Shown here: positions 11,700 to 22,819 of the stretch, piece after piece | Layout of the letters: every line of letters begins with the position of its first letter | How positions within the stretch are numbered: the stretch's first letter is position 1 | Source of the DNA: Platerodrilus igneus | Lineage: Eukaryota; Arthropoda; Insecta; Coleoptera; Lycidae | DNA: 64,000 nucleotides | Assembly (NCBI GenBank): GCA_036346225.1 | Contig: JARFIW010001485.1 | Coordinates: forward strand, 310,001-374,000 | Reading direction: 5' to 3' | Program-made: the position numbers and the translations under genes | The notes under the pieces: generated by a model | Told to the model about the DNA's origin: nothing | Seen by the model: only the letters and a program-made list of their open reading frames with translations | Database searches by the model: none

Positions 11700-12433
11700 T
11701 TAGCCTACGGAAATATCAGAATTAAATCTAAAATAGGGTTTCAAATCTTTAACATGCCAGTTTTCTGCATGTGTACCATTTGTGTTTCTTAAATTAAAAG
11801 CTAAACGAGAGATTTTCTTAACTTTAACAATAGTACATAACACAGCCTTTGGTTCCAGTTTGTCGGAGAATTGGTTGACAAAATCAGACAAAACTATTCC
11901 TGCGTCAAACTTTCTCTCTAACGTGAAATGAGATTTCTCTCTTTAGGAGATTATACTGGGTAGCATTAAAGGTATACGAAGTGTGAAACCTCTTCTGGAC
12001 TTCCGACTTCTAGGTTTACAGCATAGTACTGCCTATTCCCTGGGTAAATTTCTAGATCTTCCGTAGATGATACTTCTTCGTAATATTTTCCAGACAACGG
12101 GGTGTAACAGACAAAGTTCAAGAAAGCAGGGATAACCTGTAACCTCATGCTAAGCTGTATTCAAAGCTTGTCTTATCCTAAACAGCTCAACATCAGAATC
12201 TTTATGTTCTTTGATGTACCATCTGTTTTATTAGTTCTTTCCACAAAATTGCTTTGTGGAGAATAACGAAAGATGAACCAGATTTTTTTGAACTTCATAT
12301 TTAGAACAAAACTCTTTGAGCAAGTGTCCCGCGAATTGGGAACCATAATAACGAATGGTGATATGTGATCACCTTGAAACGAACTCCCTCTACATAGGGT
12401 CTGAATTTCTCGATGCAAATAGGTTACGGCCAA
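11700..12433 (-). pseudogene. Ty3/gypsy integrase remnant (pol 3' end)
   Basis: Minus-strand fragments in gypsy order. At 12433-12173 the core-domain motif YSPQSNFVERTNK (family form: YHPQ-N-VER-N) is visible. At 12148-11966 lies the linker to the C-terminal domain. At 11891-11700 NQFSDKLEPKAVLC, TIVKVK and WHVKDLKPYF match the GPY/F-type C-terminal module. Three frames and several stops are involved. No LTR or upstream RT was found, so it is an isolated fragment. It could belong to the same family as the element at the left edge, but the comparable part of that copy is outside the window. Confidence 0.75.
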
Positions 12434-12699
12434 ATACTATAATATATTTAACAAAAGAAAAATAAAAAACATACGAATTTAAACTGTTGAGTTAAGATGT
12501 TAGTAACTTATATCTACAATTAATGAGTTACGATGTTAATAAGCTCCATTTTTAGTTGATGCGCAAATTTAAACGTTAAATAAAGAGATTACTATTGTAT
12601 ACCACCACCAAAAAAAATAGATCTAGAAAACCTCAAAATTTATAGATGTAATTTACGTAACGAGTTTTCCACAAAAACTAATTGCCTTAGTGGCTATAA
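12434..12699. other. AT-rich spacer
   Basis: Nothing recognised between the integrase remnant and the Jockey tail. Confidence 0.4.
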
Positions 12700-14075
12700 T
12701 TCTTTTTTTTATAGTGGGAAAAGATTTTATATCCGCTGTGTGGGACTCTTCCTTGCCGAAGCAAGGACATACCCACTAAAAATCCACTTGCCATGTACGT
12801 TTATAGGGATCCCGTTACTAGCGTACCTGGACTAGGTACTCCACCATCGTCGTGAATTGGAAAAAACATGGCGTTACGCGCAGTTTATTCCTTTAGAACG
12901 TCTGATGGAATCGCAGCAAAGATCATTGATGGAGCATCGCACTGGGGTGTCTATGACGTTGCCCTAGGGCATCTTCATACGCGCCCAGAGCTCGTATGAG
13001 CTGGTTTTCGTGATCTTCTAGAGATCCGTAAAACCTCTCAGCGTTCGACCGGAGCCATTCCTTGACGGTTTGCAGATTTGCCTCTCTGTGTAGCTGAGCG
13101 TTTCGAATGAACCAGGGAGTTCCAAAGAATCCCATTAGGGCCTTGTTCTGTGCGTTCATGTGCGTTTCCGCTGCGATACTCCACACCGCTGATGCGTATG
13201 CAAACGTCCGTCTGGTTATCGCCTTGTAGGGCTTAAACTTGTTTGAAGCGTTCAGCCTACTTCGACGATTGGTCAAGGGGTATAGCAGAACCATAACTCA
13301 CTTGCCTTTGTTTGCTACATACTCGATGTGAGCTTTACAAGTGAGCTTCGAGTCAAGAATCACCCCTAGATACTTGACGTCTGAAGTCCAAGGTATTGGT
13401 TCGTCAAATGCTTTGACGTCGTCTCCAGGTCGGTGACGTCGCTTCGAGAAGAAAACTGCCGTGCTCTTTTCTGGATTGACCTTGACTAGCCAGTCTTAGC
13501 CACGAGAGCTTCCATCGCCGTTTGCAGTCTCTGCATGATGAGGTGCAGAGCACGGGACGTGGCTAGAATGGCTGTGTCGTCGGCGTATAGTGCCATCCTG
13601 GTGTCTGCCGTTTTCGATTGGTCTCTCACGAAGATACCGAAGAGTGCCGGCGAGAGGAGAGAGCCTTTGGGGGCCCCAGCCCTGATTCTCCGCCTTGTCG
13701 ACCGCACTCCGTCCAGCCTGATACCAAACCATCTATCGTAAAGATAGGATTTTGTCAGTTGGACGAGAGCGCGTGGTAACCCTCTCTCCAGCATCTTGTA
13801 GAGTAGGCCGTAATGCCAACCTTGTCGAAAGCTTTAGGCACGTCCAGGAACACTGCGCCTGTTGACTGTCGCCAGTTGAAGCCTTCCGCGATGTGTTCCA
13901 CCACTCGCAGTATCTGGTGTACGGTGGAATGCCCCTTACGGAACCCAAACTGCTCGTCCTGGATTACATGGTGCTCCTGCATCGCTGCCTGGAGTCTCCT
14001 TCCGCTATTTTCCCAACCACCGGCAGCAAGCTAATTGGCCGGTAGTTCTGTGGGAATGTCGCAGATTAGTGGCTT
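12700..14075 (-). mobile_element. Jockey-clade LINE, 5'-truncated and frameshifted
   Basis: Minus-strand RT. It starts at about 14060 with a NYRPISLLPVVGK-like block, then DEQFGFRKGHSTVHQILRV (about 13960-13905) and FLDVPKAFDKVG. It continues RIRAGAPKGSLLSPALF and the catalytic box LYADDTAIL (about 13595-13570). The C-terminal part (13294-12923) has NKFKPYKAITRRTFAYASAV and NAQLHREANLQTVKEWL. Frames change near 13790 and 13490. The 3' UTR carries a tccttgcttcggcaagga hairpin near 12760 and ends in a short A tract near 12705. The GC content is clearly above the surroundings. Residue patterns are typical of Jockey. Confidence 0.85.
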
Positions 14076-15670
14076 GAAGGCTAACTAGCAGTTTATTCTC
14101 TGACTAGAATATTTGTAACACGCATAGCTAAACTATCGAAATAAATAAGAGATGGCCGTACAACGCTTAAAAGAAATTACAGCAATCTCCTCCAGGAATT
14201 GATGTACTAAACGCTAGAAGAACTTTTCCATAAGTTGCGACTAGACCAAAACAAACAAAAAACTGCATTGCAATGCCGATTGAATAAAACTAGCCCGTAA
14301 AAAAACAAAATTACCAAAGGAACCGGTCCCATAAGTTCATTACGACAGCAGAGCTAAACGTACCAGATTTATCAAAATACCCCATTAATTATCTCGTTAT
14401 CCACGTTACAACAACAATAAAAGTAAGGTACTAAGCTAACAAATGTAGATAATGCTTATCATCTATAATCCTGTTTAGATACGAACAACCTTTAGAAATT
14501 CAATTCGCAATGTTCATTACATTTATACTAAAATAAATCATACTTAAAAATGTTAGCTTTCTAAAATACCAAATAGTGAGATTACTTAACGCTTTAAAAT
14601 AATCAATTTGTACAGATTAACCTTTAATAAGATTTAGCAGACCTATTAAACAAATTTCCAAAACAACGAATTTAAAATTATCACAATTTTTATGTATAAC
14701 TTGCCTAAACAACACATGAATTCAAGAACAAATTTCTACAGCTTGCAAACAACCATTCTTGATCATGATAATTAAAAGCAACAAGTGCTTTGCTATGCTA
14801 ACTCTCCAGATGATTATACAACAAAATTAAACGACTATTTTATTGAAGAGTTTCCTCTACAAAATTAAAAACACTTAACTATTTGTGTTTTTACCAAGTG
14901 CAACACATTAAATCAAATTGGCACTGTTATCATTTACCATACGAAATGAAACCGGACTGTTTTGCGCCAACCCATGCAACAGTTAACCAATAGAATAAAC
15001 AGTACTTTCATTATCCCAACTAGATATTGTCTTTCCTTCAAATTACAAACAAACATGTTTTGTGAGCTCTAAATACTATTGTAGTTTCAATAGTGTAAAA
15101 TGTATTTGTCCTTTCCAAAACTTAAATATTTGAAATTATATACAATTAAATATTAAAGCAGTCTGAAACTAACTAAATATTGTTAACATGGGTTTACTTG
15201 AAAAGAAATATTTTGTGTCAAATTCCACTTTAATAGTTCGACTTAAAAGATAAGAATTTAAATAGCAATTGTTTGTATGCTATTGAAAGATAAAGGTATT
15301 TAATTATTTCAATTGAAATGAAAGTTAAAAGATAACGTTCCTACAACGAATCAACTTAAAAATACTTATAAAAATTTTCTTCTTACTAGATTCGGACCTA
15401 AGAAATATGGATTTTAATATAGCAAAGGGTAAACGAAAAGTACTTTCGCATAACTATTTAATAAAATTTAATTTACCAAATTAAAATAATATTTCGAGAT
15501 TAACGTAACATAGATATAGATCGAAAATCGTGCTATTATCTGAAATGCTAAATTGAATAGAATATAACTGATCAAATGTAACAAGTAAGTTTTAACAGAA
15601 ATTACTTCACAGAAAAGTATTTCGTACCCACTTTAGGAATGCCATAGTTGCGAATTTATTCTTAACCCTA
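14076..15670. other. Gene-free AT-rich stretch
   Basis: No frame above background, no RNA gene and no repeat recognised. Confidence 0.4.
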
Positions 15671-16005
15671 CGACAGAGTACGCGATATTGTAGGAAATAA
15701 GTATTAAAAATTAAATAAAACTCAGTTGGGACTATAAAAACTTTCCGCTTCTGCCACTAATTTGGCTATTTCCCCTGGGAGATCACCAGAAAGGGCAGGG
15801 TTCAAATTCTGCTTCATAATTATTCAAAGTTCTATATTATATATTGCATGTCGTAAAATGAAATAAAGGATTAATCGTTACTCGAAACATGCTTGACATT
15901 ATAATGAATGACCCCGTTCTAATTCATTTTTGTCTTATATACTAAAATGGAGTTACCCGTCTAACCAGTTCTAGAAGTGAAGACTTAATGATGATGATGA
16001 TACTA
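15671..16005 (+). mobile_element. tRNA-type SINE with RTE-like 3' tail, copy 2
   Basis: The head shares about 135 bp with 9339-9485 and includes a recognisable B box (GGGTTCAAATTC near 15799-15810). The tail, acccgtctaaccagttctag...gacttaatgatgatgatga (about 15957-16000), resembles the 3' ends of the RTE-like LINE copies at about 7408 and 8378. The composite of a tRNA-like promoter plus a LINE-type tail is the standard SINE design. Exact borders are not marked by a clear target duplication. Confidence 0.58.
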
Positions 16006-16978
16006 AAATTCTAAATACGTCACTTTTTTCATTCAGGTTTAAATCATGTTCCCGAAGATTAGTCACGGATGATGTAGTAAGTATCTTGATTTCGCGTTTT
16101 AATGAGCTTTAGCATAAAGTGATCGCAGTCGTGAAAACTTTTATTCTTTGTTAAAGAACGAAATAGAACGTTGCTATTTCTGTCTTGGAGCTATTAAAAT
16201 CGTCCTAATTTATTTTTATTACTTTCTCGATAGTAGCACTTACTCAAATTGGGGCATTTTTTGATTGATTTTAAATAATTAGCTCATCTAATAGCTTTTA
16301 GAGCATTTCTAATAAAATCTCTCGAATAAAATGCCGTATTCTTTAATTAAATAATGTAAACAGCATTTATTCTAGAACTAATTCAAATTACCTTCTTAGA
16401 AAGGAAGCTACTCTTTATTATAAACTAAAAAAATTGAATTTTTAACGAGAAGGAATTTCTATATACGAAAGGTACTAACTAAAATTTATTTAGTATGTTA
16501 AAAGTGTATGCGGCTCATTTTTAGTTTGCAATATATGCATATACATGGATTTTAATTACATAATTACTGAGAGCTTTGTTCTTATACTTCATAAATGCAA
16601 TACGATTTGTTTTGCAGTAAATGAAATGTATTATTGCGAATATTTAAACACCGAGTTTATTGTGCCTATTTTTACGGGTTTATAAATGCGTAAAATTGAT
16701 ACTTTTTATACGATTTCTACAGTAAATGCAATGAAAAAAAAGGTATTTTTTTGGAAAATAAAATAATTATTTTCACGATGTATGAGGGAATACTAAAGTA
16801 TCCTTTAAAATTGGCTTTTTTTAAAATGGTATGTCTTTAAAGAGTATTATTTTGCATGGAAAGCTCATTTTATGTGCAAATGTGATATGCTTATATTTAT
16901 ACAAGGTAAAAAAATTAAATATAGGAAAATCTTACTTTTCTCCGTTTTGGCGTTCAATGACCTCTCACGATCTTATTA

Positions 16979-16985
<7 letters not shown>
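16006..16985. other. Gene-free AT-rich stretch
   Basis: No feature recognised. Confidence 0.4.
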
Positions 16986-17011
<26 letters not shown>

Positions 17012-17041
17012 TACACACACACACATATATATATATATATA
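16986..17041. repeat. Compound microsatellite (CA)n(TA)n
   Basis: A run of CA dinucleotides with one interruption passes directly into TA dinucleotides and abuts the left edge of the Penelope-like element. Confidence 0.95.
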
Positions 17042-17366
17042 ATACTTCTTCTTTGTAGGTTTTTAGGTCTGCTGGATTTAAATAAATACCTTTTTTTATG
17101 GCCTAAATTTTCGCATATATCTTTTTTTATGCTTGATCACAGGCTACAACTGTATTAACGCTTTATAAAGGATGAACAAAGATACGAAAACTTACAGTGA
17201 GGATGGTTGAAATTGACATCAGTGTTTGGAATAAAATAATGTTCTTTATAGAATAAATATTAATGTAAATAGTGAAAGTAAAATGACAGTGTCATTTTTG
17301 ATAAAAGTTTATTATTTGTTTTAACGACAGTGTTGGTTTGTGAGTGTATGTGCATATAGGTGTGTT
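17041..17366 (-). repeat. PLE terminal arm, left (inverted with 18530-18856)
   Basis: Begins aatacttcttctttgtagg and ends near tgtatgtgcatataggtgtg. Its reverse complement reappears at 18530-18856 with few substitutions. It contains the 3' UTR and the last codons of the PLE frame. Confidence 0.9.
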
Positions 17367-18386
17367 TTGGATTTGAAAAGTCCATTTTGTGATTTTGGTT
17401 GAGGGTGTGAGTTGTTAATGCACAAGCTTTTGGTTTTACTCGAATGTCACGTTTGTGTTGGGTAATTCTTTGACCAATATTTTGTGACGTTTGGCCTATG
17501 TAACGCTGATCACAATCTAAACAGTTAATCTTGTAGATGGCATTTCTTTGAAGTTTGACTGGTGTCGCATCTTTAAGTTTGAAGTGTAGATTTCTTATTG
17601 TTAGTAAATTCTTTTTGGCAATTTTGACATTTAAGTTTTTGAATACTTTGCTTAATTTAGTAGTTAAATTATGAATAAATGGTATGGGTGTATAAATTTG
17701 GGGTGTACTGGATTTTGGTGTATTGTGATTATTTTTTGTTGGTGTTGTTCTGTGATTATATAGAAGTTTCTTGATCAATGTTTTTGGATAATTGTTATCT
17801 AATAATATGTTTTCCAAAAGTAGTAAGTTTTTTGTATGTAGAGAAGTATGTGATAGCCTTTTGACCCTGTTTTTGAATTCTAATATAAAGTTTGTTTTCA
17901 TGCTAAAGGGATGATTTGATTTATAATTTAGGTAACGTTTGGAACTCATTGGTTTTTGATACCAATCTGTAATTATTAAATTGTTTTTTCTTATTAATAA
18001 CATATCTAAAAATGGAATCGTGTTGTTATTTTCAATTTCACTTGTGAATTGTATGTTTGGATTGTATTTGTTGAATATTTCTAAAGTTTCAGGTATTTGG
18101 TCTTCAGGTACAGCTGTTATTATGTCATCTACGAATTTCTTTATAAATGGTAAATGAAAAGGAAGAGATGGTATGACATTGTCAAGAATTGAATTCATTA
18201 TAATTTCTGCTATAACTGGGCTTATATTTGAACCCATTAGAAATCCTGATATTTGCCAATAATATTTGTATCTATATGAGAAAAAGCTTGTGCTGAAGAT
18301 GAAATCTATAATTTCTAAAAAGGTCTTTTTTGGGATGTTGCAATTTTTGTTAATTTCTATCCAAATGTTGTCGATATTTTTTGTTT
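17260..18386 (-). CDS. PLE reverse transcriptase C-terminal half plus GIY-YIG endonuclease
   Basis: An open frame of 325 codons starts at the internal Met at 18237; the same frame extends upstream to about 18386 (KTFLEIIDFIF...YKYYWQISGFLMGSN). RT blocks visible are GSNISPVIAEIIM, the catalytic KFVDDIITAV and TIPFLDMLLIRKN. After a basic linker comes the endonuclease: CLDCDQRYIGQTSQN carries the GIY-YIG signature, followed by RITQHKRDI and the conserved downstream H/N residues. The last residues (HIHSQTNTVVKTNNKL...) lie in the inverted arm and so recur on the plus strand at 18530-18637. The frame is intact to its stop, but the N-terminal RT palm and fingers are absent, so activity is not expected. 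Confidence 0.87.
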
Positions 18387-18446
18387 ATTTTACATTTATA
18401 TATTCTCAATTGTTGATAACACATATTCCAATTAAATCACTATTAC

Positions 18447-18488
<42 letters not shown>

Positions 18489-18529
18489 AACATACAAAAT
18501 TACACAAACACATTCACCCTCACATGCAC

Positions 18530-18856
18530 ACACACACCTACATGCACATACACTCACAAACCAACACTGTCGTTAAAACAAATAATAAACTTTTATCAAA
18601 AATGACACTGTCATTTTACTTTCACTATTTACATTAATATTTATTCTATAAAAAACATTATTTTATTCCAAACACTGATGTCAATTTCAACCATACTCAC
18701 TGAAAGTTTTTCTTATCTTTGTTCATCCTTTATAAAGCGTTAATACAGTTGTAGCCTGTGATCAAGCATAAAAAAAATATATGCGAAAATTTAGGCCATA
18801 AAAAAGAGTATTTATTTAAATCCAGCAGACCTAAAAACCCACAAAGAAGAAGTATT
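18530..18856 (+). repeat. PLE terminal arm, right (inverted copy)
   Basis: Inverted partner of 17041-17366. Its inner edge merges into a (CA)n tract at about 18450-18530 that looks like an expansion of the CAT/CAC-rich end of the coding sequence. The plus-strand frame 18266-18637 is only a chimera of this arm and the microsatellite. Confidence 0.9.
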
Positions 18857-18889
18857 ATTTCTGCAAGGTCACCAAGAATTATATTATTT

Positions 18890-18892
<3 letters not shown>

Positions 18893-18930
<38 letters not shown>
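18893..18930. repeat. (TA)n microsatellite
   Basis: An almost pure TA run just outside the right PLE arm. Confidence 0.95.
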
Positions 18931-18932
<2 letters not shown>

Positions 18933-18959
18933 ATATTGTAAGGGTTATATAACTCGCTT

Positions 18960-20517
18960 TAAGGTTTAATATATATTGTTATGAAAACGCCTGGCGTTGG
19001 AGCGCCGCTAATGAGCGCTGTGATACAGGCACAGCAAATTGTAAAATTTGTAGTTCCTGACCTACCGTCCTTTTCAACTTTTCTTTGCCTGGCTAGCTCA
19101 ACAAAAGTAATGAAATTTACGAAATGAAATCAAACACAGCAATATCATAAAGCATCTATAGAGTCAAAAATAATTTCTCTTATAGAAAAGAGAATGGAAC
19201 ATATACAGTATAGTTATTTTCAAACATAAAATTATTCCTAAATTGTTACTAATATAATCCTTACCTAGGTGTTGTTAAAAGTACAAAATTTTCCTTTATT
19301 AATAGCTGGTTAATTGCCTATTTCTTATTACCACGCTTGTGTATTTGGCCAAAAACTGCTCACAAAACTTTTCTAAAAGGTTACAAGGCTTCGAACTACC
19401 CGCTTCCCAAACAGGAGAAATTAAATTCAAAGTACAAAAACACAAATCTTAGTTACAAACGAAACAATCTAAAATTAGTACTTGCAAAATCCAAATAGCG
19501 CTTATTCGAAATTAACACTATTAAATAACTTCTGCTTATATTTTAAATTGACGTTCAAATCCCAATTTACAAAATAATCCATATACGCTTAAATTTCCAC
19601 CAGTTACCAAAAGTGCTTCTTCGATTTAGTTATTAATTTAGCTTTAACGTTGCTCTTTGTATCGAAGAATGTTGCGTCTTCATTGTATATTAGAAAATCA
19701 AATGACTGCATTTAACAACTTCTTTTCTTTAAATTATTTCATATGTAAACTCTGCATGTTATTTTGACGGCATAATCATCGTTACTTTTACTTGGTTGAC
19801 GCGAAATTATGAATTATTACATTGTGGATCACGTAAATTGACATGTGTCGAATCAATCAAATTGAATGACTGAAATTAAATGAATCCTTCTTAATAAAGT
19901 TTCCGTTTATATATTTTTTATCTAATTACGTCATGGTTCTCCCGAGTTTTTTAGAACTGTTCGGAACACAGTACACCGTAATGATGTAAGATTTCTGAGA
20001 ATTCCGTAGTTTATTACCTCGTTCGTTTGTCCTTGTTCAACATATAAGATTAATGGTCGCATCTAATCCTCTCCTAAAATAATTGCGAAAGCTATAAAGT
20101 TAATTCTTATAGATTTTATTGATATTTAAGGTTCCTGCGGCTTCTTAGAATAAACGTGTGTTTTATTTAATTTTTTATTAATTGACGTATTCTCTCGAAA
20201 TTTATATTATACAGGGTGAAACAATAAATCTTAGGAAATGTGTATTTTTTTCCGGTTTCTTAAGTTATTGGTAGGTTTTATTTGTAGATTTTGAGTTTCA
20301 ATGACATCTCTTTGTATAAATTTAAGACTCATTAATCCTACTTTTTTTTAATTATAAGTTTTGGCTATGGAAAAAGGCAGTTGAGCCGGATCTCCTCCGT
20401 GCCGACTGTTGCTGTAAACCTGCGATGTCAGGTGAAACAACACAAAAACACAAAATGTGAGCTAGGTGATGCTGTACTTCCCATAAGGTGTCTGTATTAA
20501 ATATTACAACTTTGCTA
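18960..20517. other. Gene-free; 3' part may be PLE 5' region
   Basis: Mostly AT-rich with nothing recognised. tacagggtgaaac near 20212 resembles a motif common at insect TE ends. From about 20385 the sequence is GC-richer (ttgagccggatctcctccg...) and leads into the hammerhead ribozyme, so 20385-20517 is probably part of the same retroelement terminal repeat. Confidence 0.35.
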
Positions 20518-20564
20518 CTCCTGTCCTGATGAGCCCCAATTAGGGCGAAACGCGTCGACTGGAT
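20518..20564 (+). ncRNA. Hammerhead ribozyme, Penelope-retroelement type
   Basis: All core elements are present in order: CTGATGA (20526-20532), stem II GCCC/GGGC (20533-20536 with 20543-20546) closed by loop CAATTA, GAAA (20547-20550), and a minimal stem III of A-U and C-G (20550-20551 with 20554-20555) around a two-base loop. The cleavage triplet is GTC, with the cut predicted after C20556. Stem I pairs 20523-20525 (GTC) with 20557-20559 (GAC), then a T-T mismatch, then 20519-20521 (TCC) with 20561-20563 (GGA). A two-base-pair stem III and a downstream CTGGAT are characteristic of hammerheads carried by Penelope-like retroelements. Confidence 0.85.
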
Positions 20565-20579
20565 GCCCTCGGGGCTGAA

Positions 20580-22774
20580 TTTGAGTCACTTGCCAATAAT
20601 TCCTTTTTACTTTGTATATATATATCTATATATATGTATATATATTGCAGTGGTTTCCTTTGGAACGGCTCGCAAATTCGGCGTCATAAAATACTTGCTG
20701 AAAAATAAGAAAACTCTACTAATTTTCCACCTAAATAAATATTTGAAACCTAGCTTTGATTACTAAATGTTCTGGTTGAGTATATTCTGAAGATGCTTTC
20801 GAAACTGACATTCCACGGGTAGCTCTGCTCACTACTTCTTCAGAGATACTCACCACAGCTACTCATTCTCTCAACAACCTTTATACTTAATAATAAAAAA
20901 ATAAACAAATAATTCGACAACACATACAACCCTTTTTTTCTAACAAGATAAAAATTTAATTCGCACCATTTCAATATGTACAATATGGATCTACGTGAAA
21001 CATTTTTATACCCTATTCGGTATCAAAAGAAATCAACTTAATATCCCCCCAATTTTATGCTCCTCTACATTTCATTATGTTAGTTCAAAGTAGATGGGCC
21101 TATCCTGGAACCTTAATTTACTTTCCCCTGGTCTATGGTGAGCTCAGTATAAACCTTTTTATATTTGTGTGCTCAAACTATAGCACTAAAAATTAAACAA
21201 CAGACCCGTTTACCTCCTACATCAGTAATATATTATACCAGCATTTATACCCTCAGATTTATAATAAAAAAATTGCTCTTTACTTATGTCAATAAATTAA
21301 TTTTCAGTTCATAAATATTTCCATCAAATAAAACACCAATCACTAACAGTTTAAATAAATCCAAACCAGCAGATTACCCCATGTTGCTGGTTTCATTTTG
21401 GAAAGCAATTCCATCGCAAACTCGTTGTTCATCCAAATCATCACCAATTCCTGCCGCTCCAGATCCAAATATCAACTCTTCTTTCACGCAATGTGCCTCA
21501 AGCACCCTCGTTCAATTTGTAAATGAATCTCTACTTACGAGACATCCTGCTTCAATTACAACCATTTACTATGGCTCACTCCGTTTTAAATTTACTTGCA
21601 CTTTACTTGTGCATTAAACACTTGTAAATCTTTAATCGGATTTCACTTGTCACGCGGTTTAAAGCTAGGATGTTCTTCTTGTAGACTTGCAAAATGAGAG
21701 AGCAAATGCCATCTCCAGCACCGCTTATATAATATCCACCCCATTTAATTGCCTGTATATTTGTTATCCAATTGTTGTAACTTTGTAAACCGCTGCTGAA
21801 TTCTGCAAAATCTAGCTGCACGTAAACACAACGGTTTTTAAAAACTCAGAAATCGACAACTTAATAATGCTTTACCACGAAAACTGTTTAACAACAACCA
21901 ACCGTTCAAGTATGCTATGAAATTTTGCCCTTCCCGTCAAGTTTACTCAAATACAATTGCGCCTATCGTGCGCGCGTTCATCTAATTATCTCTTTTGCAC
22001 TCACATAATCACATTTCTCAGCCTTGTCTATATTTCCTACCTAAAGTGTGTACGTTATTTCTGCTTTTTTGGTATCTCATTCCGTCCTGTGTTTTCCGTC
22101 TTGCTTGTCGTCCCTCTATAACAATATTGTTCACGGTTATTTCTTTCATCTTTTCTGTGTGCCTTGAAAAATCGATACCGTCCACAAACATGTTGCATCT
22201 GCGTCCTTCTAATAGCCTTTTAAAGTATACTTGTCTAACACGCGCTTGAAAATTGTTTGCCACTTAAACACCTGCTATCTTTGAATTTCCTTTGTTACGT
22301 ATTACACATAGTCTGTCTCGTGATTGTATCAATCTGTTTTGAACTAGTCGACTGTTGTTGTTAACCTTGCATTGTCCGTTAACACAAACTACCTCGAATT
22401 ATTCTCAACGTAAACTAGCTTTTACCAGAAGCGTTTATCTACCCCAATCGTATGTTCTATGAAGTCCTTGATGGTTTTCAACGTGTTTTCGAAAGCTTTT
22501 AACTTATGCTATATTAAATATATGTACCTTGCGTAAATGATTGATTTTTATACTGAAAAGCTTTAATCCTATTAATAAATATACACGACCTTGTCGTCGA
22601 TCTTGAATGTTCTCATTGTCTTAAATTAACGTATACCAATTAAACCTACATCATAAATTGTAATTTAATCCCAATCTAATTATTGAAGCATTTTAAATAA
22701 ATTATTGATTTTTGTGTAGAGAGTGCTTACAAATAACTAACTTCTTGGCCTATTTACACCCACTTAAGCCTGCC

Positions 22775-22819
<45 letters not shown>

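Larger units (their letters stand above)
17041..18856 (-). mobile_element. Penelope-like element (PLE) with inverted terminal arms
   Basis: A minus-strand RT/GIY-YIG frame is bounded by two inverted copies of its own 3' end: 17041-17366 and 18530-18856, about 326 bp each and highly similar. PLEs are known to carry 5' partial copies (pseudo-LTRs) that may be inverted, and this arrangement fits. The upstream RT portion is missing: coding starts around 18386, so the copy is 5'-truncated. Both outer ends lie close to TA repeats. Confidence 0.85.

Noticed and set aside
12760..12785. tccttgccgaagcaagga hairpin as a terminator
   Set aside because: It lies in the 3' UTR of the Jockey LINE and is a normal part of that element in a eukaryotic context.
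16986..18530. CA and TA arrays as CRISPR-like repeats
   Set aside because: Simple dinucleotide microsatellites with no spacers.
18266..18637. Plus-strand 123-codon frame with HTHTHT repeats
   Set aside because: It is the inverted PLE arm read through a CA microsatellite; its last residues equal the end of the minus-strand PLE protein.
20785..20810. ctgaagatgctttcgaaactg, reminiscent of a hammerhead core
   Set aside because: No base-paired stem II between the two motifs and no cleavage triplet in place.
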